Source of the DNA: an uncultured Desulfovibrio sp.
Lineage (GTDB): Bacteria > Desulfobacterota > Desulfovibrionia > Desulfovibrionales > Desulfovibrionaceae
NCBI RefSeq assembly: GCF_949282365.1
Contig: NZ_CASDOY010000055.1
Location: 1-13,347, forward strand
Direction of reading: 5' to 3'
Length of the DNA: 13,347 bases
Shown: positions 1 to 6,642 of the stretch, piece by piece
Numbering within the stretch: the first letter of the stretch is position 1
Layout: each line of letters begins with the position of its first letter
The notes under the pieces: generated by a model
Told to the model about the DNA's origin: nothing
What the model saw: the letters and a program-made list of their open reading frames with translations, nothing else
Databases searched by the model: none
Made by a program: the position numbers and the translations under genes

Positions 1-3
1 GGC

Positions 4-27
4 AAAAATCCCGGCCGATACGGCCGG
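4..27 (-). terminator. Terminator-like hairpin in minus-strand leader
   Basis: A perfect 7-bp GC stem (11-17 with 21-27, loop 18-20) is followed in the minus direction by GA and five T residues (complement of 4-8). This is the form of an intrinsic terminator or attenuator for a minus-strand transcript. It lies about 55 nt downstream of the minus-strand promoter candidate at 90-116, so it could end a very short RNA or act as an attenuator before a gene beyond the left edge. The edge of the window prevents a choice. Confidence 0.45.
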
Positions 28-70
28 AGCAAAAGCTCGTGGTGAAAGCCCGGCAGGCAACCTGCTTGCC
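27..70 (-). other. Structured leader with two further hairpins
   Basis: Between the minus-strand promoter candidate and the terminator-like hairpin are two more inverted repeats: 27-30 with 35-38 (4 bp, loop AAAA on the plus strand), and 52-58 with 64-70 (7 bp including one G-T pair). Three hairpins packed into under 80 bases suggest a folded 5' leader or small RNA on the minus strand. I could not match it to a known riboswitch class; see the rejected list for the c-di-GMP comparison. Confidence 0.35.
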
Positions 71-89
71 CGTCGAACTTGTAAAAATT

Positions 90-116
90 TTTATACCCCA
101 TTTATCGGTTTGTCAA
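90..116 (-). promoter_or_regulatory. Candidate sigma-70 promoter, leftward
   Basis: On the minus strand, TTGACA (complement of 111-116) matches the -35 consensus exactly. TATAAA (complement of 90-95) matches the -10 at five of six positions. The spacer is 15 nt, shorter than ideal; a poorer -10 at a 17-nt spacing is also available. The surroundings are AT-rich and include a 12-nt palindrome at 82-93. Transcription would run leftward out of the window, making this region divergent from guaB. Confidence 0.5.
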
Positions 117-946
117 TATTTCTTGCGCAAAAATGATAGTCCGGCACGACGCCTTGCGGGGTCATCTGAAAAATATCAAATAATACAATATGATAAGTAG
201 TATTTCCTTGCCCAAAAACATAGAAAAAACTGTAAAATCCCCCCTGAACGGCATAGGCCGCGGACAGGCGCGGCCTCCACCGGGAGGACACAAAGCGTGG
301 CGGCACGCTTTTCAGGCAGCAGGGGGGGGCGCATGCAGCCCCGCAGGGCGCGGAGGCGGACAGTCTGACGCGGCAGGCTGCAGCACACGCCGGTGTGCCG
401 TCTGGAAAGCGCGTATGAAGGATGGAGCCCTTTTGCGGGGATACGGATGGCATACCGGCAGGCCGCCTGGCCGCTCGATCCGCCAAGGAGCCCCGGCGCG
501 GAAGGCGCCGAGGGCCCCGGTGATGCGCCTGCGCCGCCAACAGCCACGGCCGGGTACTGCCGGGCCTTGTCGCGGCTGTTCCTGGCCTATGCAGGCCGGG
601 CGGGCTTGTCGCGGCGGTTTCCGGCCTCCGCAGGCCAGGCGGGCCTTCTGCGGCTGTGCCCGGCTTCTTTATATTGATGATGCGGGCCTGCGGCGGCGGA
701 GTCGGAGCCCCGCCGCTTCTGCCGCCGCTTTTCTTCAGGGCGTGCGCTCCGCGGCGGGCCGGACGCTGGCGACAGCCTCTCGCCGGGACGGCCTGCCTGC
801 GCGGAACGGCGCGCCCTCCACGACAGCCGCCGCCACAGGCTCCGGGGCCCGGCCATGAGGCCCGCGCCCGCAAGATCTCCCCTGCCAGCGCCCTGCATGC
901 GTAAAAAATTTTGCCCTGCGGTAAACGCTGCGGCCCCATTCTTGCA
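117..946. other. Long GC-rich gap without a convincing gene
   Basis: About 830 bases lie between the leftward promoter candidate and the guaB promoter. Long open frames exist on both strands, but their translations are Arg/Pro/Gly/Ala-rich with no domain-like pattern and no persuasive ribosome binding site, as expected by chance at this GC content. The left end (117-240) is AT-rich and could carry regulatory sites. The middle holds the 39-bp repeats described separately. The right end becomes AT-rich again approaching the guaB promoter. Confidence 0.6.
561..675. repeat. Three degenerate 39-bp tandem repeats with hairpins
   Basis: The motif GCGG followed by a similar flank recurs at 572, 611 and 650, an exact 39-base spacing. 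Units one and two each contain a GGCCT-4nt-AGGCC hairpin, at 584-597 and 623-636, again 39 apart. The third unit starts similarly but loses the hairpin and runs into an AT-richer stretch. On the minus strand the period of 39 gives a 13-residue repeat in an open frame that I do not believe is a gene. Confidence 0.65.
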
Positions 947-975
947 TTGACACGGGGCACAGGAATGCATATAAT
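947..975 (+). promoter_or_regulatory. guaB promoter, consensus sigma-70
   Basis: TTGACA at 947-952 and TATAAT at 970-975 are both exact consensus hexamers separated by exactly 17 nt. The start of transcription should fall near 982, giving a leader of about 40 nt before the guaB ATG. This is the strongest promoter visible in the window, fitting a constitutively expressed purine gene. Confidence 0.9.
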
Positions 976-988
976 GGTATATTAAATT

Positions 989-999
989 TTGTTGAACAA
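989..999 (+). promoter_or_regulatory. Small inverted repeat in guaB leader
   Basis: TTGTT (989-993) and AACAA (995-999) form a perfect inverted repeat around one base, just downstream of the expected guaB transcription start. It has the size and place of a repressor half-site pair, but it matches no operator I know and could be chance in an AT-rich leader. Confidence 0.2.
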
Positions 1000-1022
1000 T
1001 TCCAGCACATTACGAGGCAAAT

Positions 1023-2480
1023 ATGTTCACCAATCGCGGCAAGGCCCTGACCTTTGACGATATTTTGCTTGTCCCCAGCTTTTCGGAAGTGACGCCCGAC
1101 GCCGTGGACATCTCCACCTGGCTCACTCCTTCCATAGAATTGCGCATCCCCCTGCTCTCCGCCGCCATGGATACGGTCACCGAATCGGCCATGGCCATCA
1201 GCATGGCGCGCATGGGCGGCATCGGCATCATCCACAAGAACATGCCCATCGAACGCCAGCGCCTGGAAGTGGAACGGGTCAAGAAAAGCGAAAGCGGCAT
1301 GATCCTCGACCCCGTGACTGTTTCCTCCCGCAACTCCGTGCAGGAAGCCCTGGACCTGATGGCGGACTTCCGCGTGTCCGGCCTGCCCGTGGTGGACGAC
1401 GGCACCCTGGTGGGCATCCTGACCAACCGCGACGTGCGCTTCATCGAAGACGCCTCCGCCATCCGCGTGGGCGAAGTCATGACCAGCAAGAACCTGGTCA
1501 CCGTGCCCATGGGCACCTCGCTGGCAGAAGCCAAGCAGCATCTGCACGAACACCGCATCGAAAAACTCCTGGTGGTGGACGAGAACAAGCGCCTGCGCGG
1601 TCTCATCACCATGAAGGACATCGACAAGGTCCAGAAATACCCCAATGCCTGCAAGGACAGCGCCGGCCGCCTGCGCGTGGGCGCGGCCATCGGCATCGGC
1701 CGCGACTGTGACGAGCGCGCCGAGCAGCTCATCCAGGCCGGTGTGGACGTGCTGGTGCTGGACTCCGCCCACGGCCATTCCCTGAACGTGCTCAAGGCCA
1801 TCCGCAAGGTCAAGACGGCCTACCCCAACTGCCAGCTGGTGGCCGGTAACGTGGCCACCTACGAAGGCGCCCGCGCCGTGCTCGAAGCCGGCGCCGACGC
1901 CGTGAAAGTGGGCATCGGCCCCGGCTCCATCTGCACCACCCGCATCGTGGCCGGTGTGGGCGTGCCGCAGGTCACCGCCGTCATGGACGGCAGCCGCGCC
2001 GCCCGCGAGATGGACCGCTGCTGCATCGCCGACGGCGGCATCAAGTTCTCCGGCGACATCGTCAAGGCCCTTGTGGTGGGCGCCCATTCGGTGATGATCG
2101 GCTCCCTCTTCGCCGGTACCGAGGAAAGCCCGGGCGAGACCATCCTCTACCAGGGCCGCACCTACAAGATCTACCGCGGCATGGGCTCCATCGACGCCAT
2201 GAAGGACGGCAGCTCCGACCGTTACTTCCAGGAACGCAGCAAGAAGCTGGTGCCCGAAGGCATCGTGGGCCGCGTGCCCTACCGCGGTCATGTGATGGAA
2301 GCCATCTACCAGCTCATGGGCGGCCTGCGCTCCGGCATGGGCTATGTGGGCGCCCGCACCCTGGACGACCTGTTCAACAACACCACCTTCTGCGAGATCT
2401 CGGCGGCCGGCCTGCGTGAAAGCCACGTCCACGACGTCATCATCACCAAGGAAGCCCCCAACTATCGCGTCGACAATTAG
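1023..2480 (+). CDS. guaB: Inosine-5'-monophosphate dehydrogenase
   Basis: Oxidises IMP to XMP with NAD, the committed step to guanine nucleotides, in the cytoplasm. The 485-residue protein is the normal length for bacterial IMPDH. The TIM barrel starts at residue 1 with FDDILL near residue 11. A tandem CBS regulatory module interrupts it at roughly 93-205 (GILTNRDVRF and GLITMKDI mark the two halves). The active-site loop GSICTTR places the catalytic cysteine at Cys304. YRGMGS and the flap motif GRVPYRG follow. The ATG at 1023 has GAGG at 1014-1017 upstream at good spacing and lies about 40 nt from a consensus promoter. A terminator follows the stop codon, and guaA lies 146 bases downstream, so the two genes together make IMP into GMP. 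Nothing in the protein looks damaged. Confidence 0.97.
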   Translation: MFTNRGKALTFDDILLVPSFSEVTPDAVDISTWLTPSIELRIPLLSAAMDTVTESAMAISMARMGGIGIIHKNMPIERQRLEVERVKKSESGMILDPVTVSSRNSVQEALDLMADFRVSGLPVVDDGTLVGILTNRDVRFIEDASAIRVGEVMTSKNLVTVPMGTSLAEAKQHLHEHRIEKLLVVDENKRLRGLITMKDIDKVQKYPNACKDSAGRLRVGAAIGIGRDCDERAEQLIQAGVDVLVLDSAHGHSLNVLKAIRKVKTAYPNCQLVAGNVATYEGARAVLEAGADAVKVGIGPGSICTTRIVAGVGVPQVTAVMDGSRAAREMDRCCIADGGIKFSGDIVKALVVGAHSVMIGSLFAGTEESPGETILYQGRTYKIYRGMGSIDAMKDGSSDRYFQERSKKLVPEGIVGRVPYRGHVMEAIYQLMGGLRSGMGYVGARTLDDLFNNTTFCEISAAGLRESHVHDVIITKEAPNYRVDN

Positions 2481-2490
2481 ACGCACGCCC

Positions 2491-2522
2491 GCGGGCGGCC
2501 GCTGCAGCGGCCGCCCGTTTTG
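2491..2522 (+). terminator. Terminator after guaB, 26-nt perfect palindrome
   Basis: Bases 2492-2517 form a perfect self-complementary stretch centred on TGCA (2503-2506), entirely GC except the centre, followed directly by TTTT (2518-2521). It begins 11 bases after the guaB stop codon. The T-run is short, so termination may be partial, letting some transcript reach guaA. Confidence 0.7.
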
Positions 2523-2577
2523 CTCTGGCGGCCGTCCTTTCCGGCGGCAGCCGGGCCTGTTCATGACATTATATAAA

Positions 2578-2604
2578 GGACGCCGTCCCTTCCGGGCGGC
2601 GTCC
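2578..2604 (+). promoter_or_regulatory. Leader hairpin before guaA
   Basis: An 11-bp stem (2578-2588 with 2594-2604, one G-T pair) closes a CTTCC loop and ends 22 nt before the guaA ATG. It is not followed by T residues, so it is not a standard terminator. A TATAAA at 2572-2577 lies immediately upstream but has no recognisable -35 partner. The hairpin could stabilise the guaA message or mark a processed 5' end; its role is unknown. Confidence 0.4.
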
Positions 2605-2616
2605 GCACACATTGCA

Positions 2617-2622
2617 AGGAAG
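2617..2622 (+). promoter_or_regulatory. guaA ribosome binding site
   Basis: AGGAAG ends 4 nt before the ATG at 2627. It decides the start: the in-frame TTG at 2612 lies before this site and has no binding site of its own. Confidence 0.75.
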
Positions 2623-2626
2623 ACTC

Positions 2627-4171
2627 ATGGCGCACAGCAAGGTCATCATCATCGACTACGGTTCGCAGGTCACCCAGCTCATCGCGCGTCGCGTGCGCGA
2701 AGCCGGCGTGTATTCCGAAATCCATGCCTGCAACGTCACCGCCGCCGAAGTGGCCGCCATGGCCCCCTCGGCCATCATCCTTTCCGGCGGCCCCGCCAGC
2801 GTGGGCGAAGCCGACGCCCCCACCCTGGACAAGGGTTTTCTGGAACTGGGCGTACCGGTGCTGGGCATCTGCTACGGCATGCAGCTCCTGGCCCAGAACC
2901 TGGGCGGCGAGCTGGCCCAGTCCCTGACCCGCGAATACGGCCCGGCCGACCTGACCCTGACCGCCGCCTGCGCCCTGTGGGACGGCCTGGACGGCGCCGG
3001 CACCAGCCGCGTGTGGATGAGCCACGGCGACAAGGTCAAGACGCCCCCGCCCGGCTTCGTCGTCACCGGCAGCACGCCCACCCTCGAAGTGGCCGCCATG
3101 GCCGATGAAAGCCGCCGCATCTACGCCGTGCAGTTCCACCCCGAAGTGCACCACAGCGTGGACGGCGACGCCATGCTGCGCAACTTCCTGTTCAAGATCT
3201 GCAAGATCGTTCCCGACTGGAGCATGTCCAGCTTCGTGGAACGGGTGGTCAAGGAAATGGCCGACAAGATCGGCGACAAGCATGTGGTCTGCGCCCTTTC
3301 CGGCGGCATCGACTCCACCGTGGTGGCCGTGCTGCTGCACAAGGCCATCGGCCACCGCCTGCACTGCATCTTCGTGGACAACGGCCTGCTGCGCCTCAAC
3401 GAAGGCGAGGAAGTGGTCAGCTACCTGCGCGAACATTTCGACCTGAACCTCAACTTCGTCCAGGCCCAGAAGCGCTTCCTCGACCTGCTCAAGGGCGTGG
3501 AAGATCCGGAAAAGAAGCGCAAGATCATCGGCCATACCTTCATCGACATCTTCGACGAAGAAGCCAAGAAGCTGCCCGAAGTGGAATACCTGGCCCAGGG
3601 AACCCTCTACCCCGACGTCATCGAATCCGTGTCCCACAAGGGCCCCAGTGCGGTCATCAAGAGCCACCACAACGTGGGCGGCCTGCCCGAGACCATGAAG
3701 CTCAAGCTGGTGGAGCCCCTGCGCGAACTGTTCAAGGACGAGGTGCGCAAGGTGGCCGCCGAACTGGGCATGCCCGATTCCATCGTCTGGCGCCATCCCT
3801 TCCCCGGTCCCGGTCTGGCCATCCGCGTGCTGGGCGAGATCACCGAGGAACGCCTCAACATCCTGCGCCAGGCCGACAAGATCGTGCAGGAAGAGCTGCG
3901 CGAGTCCGGCTGGTACCGCAAGGTCTGGCAGGGCTTTGCCGTGCTGCTGCCGCTCAAGACCGTGGGCGTCATGGGCGACGGCCGCACCTATGAACACGTC
4001 ATCGCCCTGCGCGTGGTGGACAGCGTGGACGCCATGACCGCCGACTGGGCCCGCCTGCCCGCCGACCTCATCGCCCGCATGTCCGGCCGCATCATCAACG
4101 AGGTCAAGGGCGTCAACCGTGTGGTCTACGACGTCTCCTCCAAGCCCCCGAGCACCATCGAGTGGGAATAA
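2627..4171 (+). CDS. guaA: GMP synthase (glutamine-hydrolysing)
   Basis: Aminates XMP to GMP using ATP and glutamine, the step after GuaB. The 514-residue protein, starting MAHSKVIII, has the complete family layout. An N-terminal class I glutamine amidotransferase (about 1-190) carries nucleophile Cys82 in GICYGMQLL and the His171/Glu173 pair in FHPEV. The ATP pyrophosphatase domain has its P-loop SGGIDS at 225-230. The C-terminal dimerisation domain ends in the typical PPSTIEWE. The ATG at 2627 is chosen over the upstream TTG because AGGAAG lies just before it. It is followed by a strong terminator at 4242-4281. A weak guaB terminator and a leader hairpin separate it from guaB, so it may be partly co-transcribed and partly independent. 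Confidence 0.97.
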   Translation: MAHSKVIIIDYGSQVTQLIARRVREAGVYSEIHACNVTAAEVAAMAPSAIILSGGPASVGEADAPTLDKGFLELGVPVLGICYGMQLLAQNLGGELAQSLTREYGPADLTLTAACALWDGLDGAGTSRVWMSHGDKVKTPPPGFVVTGSTPTLEVAAMADESRRIYAVQFHPEVHHSVDGDAMLRNFLFKICKIVPDWSMSSFVERVVKEMADKIGDKHVVCALSGGIDSTVVAVLLHKAIGHRLHCIFVDNGLLRLNEGEEVVSYLREHFDLNLNFVQAQKRFLDLLKGVEDPEKKRKIIGHTFIDIFDEEAKKLPEVEYLAQGTLYPDVIESVSHKGPSAVIKSHHNVGGLPETMKLKLVEPLRELFKDEVRKVAAELGMPDSIVWRHPFPGPGLAIRVLGEITEERLNILRQADKIVQEELRESGWYRKVWQGFAVLLPLKTVGVMGDGRTYEHVIALRVVDSVDAMTADWARLPADLIARMSGRIINEVKGVNRVVYDVSSKPPSTIEWE

Positions 4172-4241
4172 TGATCCCGGGGCGGCGGTCTTCCCGCCAT
4201 GCTCCGGCCACAGTGCCTGCGGCGCACTGTGAGACAGCATG

Positions 4242-4281
4242 AAAAAGAGCTGACCGGCCTTCGGGCCTGTCGGCTCTTTTT
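4242..4281 (+). terminator. Strong intrinsic terminator after guaA
   Basis: A long stem with a TTCG tetraloop (4260-4263) pairs AAAAAGAGC (4242-4250) with GCTCTTTTT (4273-4281), with two mismatched positions inside. Five T residues end it in the plus direction, and the five leading A residues let it work on the minus strand too. It ends the gua transcript 70 bases after the guaA stop. Confidence 0.9.
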
Positions 4282-4667
4282 GATATGCGCGCGGCAGCAT
4301 GGCTGCGCCTCCCCTGCCCGGACGGCAAGGGCCCGTCTGCCATCCTCCGCCCCCTGCCTTCCGGCGCCATCCGCCACCCGTTGCCACCCTTGCCATCCGC
4401 CGGCCTCCGCTCCTCTGCCCGCCGCCATCTGCCGCCTTACGCCGCTCCGCTCCCTTTGACCATCAGCGCCCGTGCGCAGCCCCACCGTCCCCCCGACCGC
4501 TCCCTGTTGCCACACCGACGCGGTCCGCTCCACGAAGGTGGCCATTTTCCGCTTGTCCGGGCCGCAGCCTGCCTCTATGCTCCGAAAAGCCCCTGTGATG
4601 AGCCGTCCGCTCCTGCCGTCCATCCCCGGGCACCGCTCCATCACGATCCATCCCCGCGAGTCTGCCC
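4282..4667. other. C-rich spacer without a gene
   Basis: About 385 bases between the gua terminator and the beta-lactamase gene. The plus strand is strikingly C-rich and T-poor, with loose short repeats of the type GCCATCCGCC and TCCGCTCC, especially 4340-4460. I see no ribosome binding site, no protein-like open frame and no clear promoter for the downstream gene. Any promoter for it must be weak or non-standard. Confidence 0.55.
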
Positions 4668-5645
4668 ATGCCGCATCTCCCTCCGCTCCTGTCCTGCCTG
4701 CTGTCCCTGCTCCTGTTCGTCCCGGCCCTGCCGCTCCGGGCGGCGGAAGGTCTGCCCGCCGTCCCGCAGGCCGCCGTGGATGCCCTGTCGCTGGAACGGG
4801 ACATCCATCACTTCATGCGCCACAAAAAAGCCCTGGCCGGTGTGGCCCTGCTCACGGAAGACGGTCTTTGCGCCGGTGCCCACATGGACGCGCCCTTCCC
4901 CCTGCTCAGTGTCATCAAGTTCCCGCTGGCCGTGGCGGTGCTGGAAAAAATACAACGGGAGCACATCCCGCTGACGGCCATGCTCCCCGTGCGGGCGGAA
5001 CAACTCCACAGCGGCACCCACAGCCCCCTGCGCGACCAGCGTGGCCGCCGCGACATGGAAGTCAGCCTGCGCGACCTGCTGCGCTACAGCGTCAGCCTCA
5101 GTGACAACAATGCCTGCGACGTCCTGCTGGACTTTGTGGGCGGCCCGGCCGTGGTGGAAGCCTGCGCCCGCCGCCTGGGGGCCGCGGACCTGTACATCGG
5201 CCATGGCGAGGACTGGATGCACCGGAGCCTCTACCACCAGTATGCCAACTGGGGCACGCCACGGAGCATGGCCCGCATGATGCTGGGCTTTTTCACGGAC
5301 CCCGCCATCCCGCAGGAACACAGGGAGCTCCTCGCCTCCTTCATGGGACGCGGGCCCGGCATCCCCGGAAAGATCCTCGACGCCCTGCCGGACGGCCTGC
5401 ACGCCGGGCACAAGACGGGCTCCTCGGACATCAGCGCCCAGGGCCTCAGACCGGCGGACAACGATCTGGCCTTCTTCCGCCTGCCCGACGGCCGTTACGT
5501 CGCCCTGGCGGTGTTCCTGCTCAATTCCCTGGAAAGCCCCGACGAGGATCTGCGCATCATCCGGGAGCTGGCACGCCTGTCCATCGACTGGCTGGCGCGG
5601 CAGCCCGTACCGCTGCAGGACGGCCACGGCCCGTCCGGCCGTTGA
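4668..5645 (+). CDS. Secreted class A beta-lactamase, A2-like
   Basis: A serine beta-lactamase, expected to hydrolyse beta-lactam rings in the periplasm. Of 325 residues, the first 26 or so form a Sec-type signal peptide (Leu-rich core, then LRAAEG). There is no twin-arginine motif, so the nearby tat genes are not implied. The family motifs are all present: SVIK with nucleophile Ser81 and Lys84, SDN at 145-147, Glu181 as the probable Glu166 equivalent, and KTGSSD from Lys249. A His (185) occupies the place of the usual Asn170, as in subclass A2 enzymes such as PER and CfxA, and QYANW follows as in that group. The ATG is the first possible start; upstream only a weak GCGAG lies at ribosome-binding distance. 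It stands alone, with no LysR-type regulator beside it. The substrate range cannot be read from the sequence. Confidence 0.88.
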   Translation: MPHLPPLLSCLLSLLLFVPALPLRAAEGLPAVPQAAVDALSLERDIHHFMRHKKALAGVALLTEDGLCAGAHMDAPFPLLSVIKFPLAVAVLEKIQREHIPLTAMLPVRAEQLHSGTHSPLRDQRGRRDMEVSLRDLLRYSVSLSDNNACDVLLDFVGGPAVVEACARRLGAADLYIGHGEDWMHRSLYHQYANWGTPRSMARMMLGFFTDPAIPQEHRELLASFMGRGPGIPGKILDALPDGLHAGHKTGSSDISAQGLRPADNDLAFFRLPDGRYVALAVFLLNSLESPDEDLRIIRELARLSIDWLARQPVPLQDGHGPSGR

Positions 5646-6046
5646 TCGCCGCGCAGGGGCAGGCTGGTCCGGCATCCGGGCGTTCAGGCTCGCGCGGGCG
5701 TCCCCGTGGAGCGTACCGGCCGCCATGGCGGACAAAAGTCCCGTCAGGCCCGTGCGTCCGGCCTGCCCCCTCAACGGCTCGCGGGCGCGACGCCGGGCTG
5801 ACGGCGCGGCCCCCTGTCCGGGACAGGTCCCGGCCGGGGCCGGGCAAGGACGGCAGGGCCGGGCATTCCCGCGCAGGCAACAGGACCGGGCGCAGACAGC
5901 CCGTACCCGCGAAACCGGCACCGCAGGACGGCTAGGGACGAGCCTCCCCGGACGGCGCGCACGACGCCGACAGACGGGCACGGCGGACCGGCACGGCGAA
6001 AGTGCCTGTCTTTTGGAAAACCAATGCGCCCGGGCGGGCCGTGTAC
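5646..6046. other. GC-rich spacer without a gene
   Basis: About 400 bases between the beta-lactamase stop and the tatB promoter candidate. Open frames on both strands translate to Arg/Gly/Pro-rich protein with no domain pattern. A 6-bp stem at the end of the upstream gene (5618-5623 with 5631-5636) lacks a T-run. A short 5-bp stem (5990-5994 with 6002-6006) followed by TGTCTTTT could be a weak terminator far from its gene. Nothing else is supportable. Confidence 0.5.
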
Positions 6047-6075
6047 TTTACAAGGCCTTCGGCCTCAGGTATTTT
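6047..6075 (+). promoter_or_regulatory. Candidate tatB operon promoter
   Basis: TTTACA at 6047-6052 (five of six -35 positions) and TATTTT at 6070-6075 (four of six -10 positions) are separated by 17 nt. An inverted repeat, AGGCC-TTC-GGCCT (6053-6065), fills the spacer and could be an operator. The predicted start near 6082 gives a leader of about 48 nt before tatB. Confidence 0.5.
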
Positions 6076-6129
6076 TCCGCTTTAGTATTCCCGCGTTCAT
6101 GACGCACAGGACCCAAAGCAGAGGAAGAT

Positions 6130-6642
6130 ATGTTCGGTATCGGCAGTACGGAATTTCTGGTTATCCTTCTTGTGGCCCTCGTGGTGCTGGGGCCCAAGAG
6201 TCTGGCAAGCGTCTCCCGCACCCTCGGCAAAGCCATGGGGGAATTTCGCCGTGTCTCCACCGATTTCCAGCGCACGCTGAATGCGGAAGTGGAGCAGGAG
6301 GAACACAACAAGCGCAAACAGGAAGCGGAAAAGGAATTTTTCAGCCCTGAAGCCCGCGCCGAACACGCGGCCAGGACCGCCGCCCAGGCGCAACCTGCCG
6401 CCCAGCCCGCGGCCCCCCAGGCCCAGGCCGCTCCTGCCACCGCTCCGGCTGCCGCGACGGAGACCGCGGCCCGTCCCGCCGTGCAGGCCGAAGTCGTCCC
6501 GCCTGCCGCGCCCACGCCTCCGACCCCTCCGGCGGACAGCCCTCTGGCCCAGGCCCTGGCCAAGGCCCGGGCGGAAGCCGGCGGGAACGGCGCTCCGACC
6601 GCACAGACCGAGACCACCCCTGCCAGCGGAGCCAAAGCATGA
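6130..6642 (+). CDS. tatB: Tat translocase subunit TatB-like
   Basis: Partner of TatC in the receptor complex that recognises twin-arginine signal peptides of folded exported proteins at the inner membrane. The 170-residue protein starts MFGIGSTEF with the conserved Glu8. One transmembrane helix (about 8-20) is followed by the GPK hinge (21-23) and an amphipathic helix (about 24-50) ending in a charged coil. Residues from about 80 onward are a low-complexity Ala/Pro/Gln tail. Length and direct linkage to tatC favour TatB over TatA, but the two families overlap; a separate tatA is not in this window. GAGGAAG at 6121-6127 is a good ribosome binding site. The stop overlaps the tatC start (ATGA), implying translational coupling. 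Confidence 0.85.
   Translation: MFGIGSTEFLVILLVALVVLGPKSLASVSRTLGKAMGEFRRVSTDFQRTLNAEVEQEEHNKRKQEAEKEFFSPEARAEHAARTAAQAQPAAQPAAPQAQAAPATAPAAATETAARPAVQAEVVPPAAPTPPTPPADSPLAQALAKARAEAGGNGAPTAQTETTPASGAKA

Noticed and set aside
1..85. Possible c-di-GMP (GEMM-I) riboswitch on the plus strand, suggested by GGCAAA and GCAAAAGCT segments
   Set aside because: The GNRA tetraloop, its receptor and the conserved 3' half are not present, and a minus-strand leader explains the hairpins better.
91..960. A 289-codon minus-strand frame with a 13-residue repeat
   Set aside because: Low-complexity Arg/Pro/Ala composition, no convincing ribosome binding site, and it runs across a leftward promoter candidate; the repeat comes from the 39-bp DNA repeat.
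735..2612. A long minus-strand open frame opposite guaB
   Set aside because: Antisense to a complete guaB; the Ala/His/Gly/Asp-rich translation is typical of the complement of high-GC coding DNA.
2561..4396. A long minus-strand open frame opposite guaA
   Set aside because: Antisense to complete guaA; no independent signals.
4126..4644. Minus-strand frame whose translation ends in a SHSMVLGGLEETS-like string
   Set aside because: That string is simply the reverse complement of the conserved guaA 3' end, a familiar source of false gene calls.
4668..5645. Beta-lactamase as a Tat substrate because tat genes are nearby
   Set aside because: The signal peptide has no twin-arginine motif, and the gene is separated from tatB by about 480 bases.
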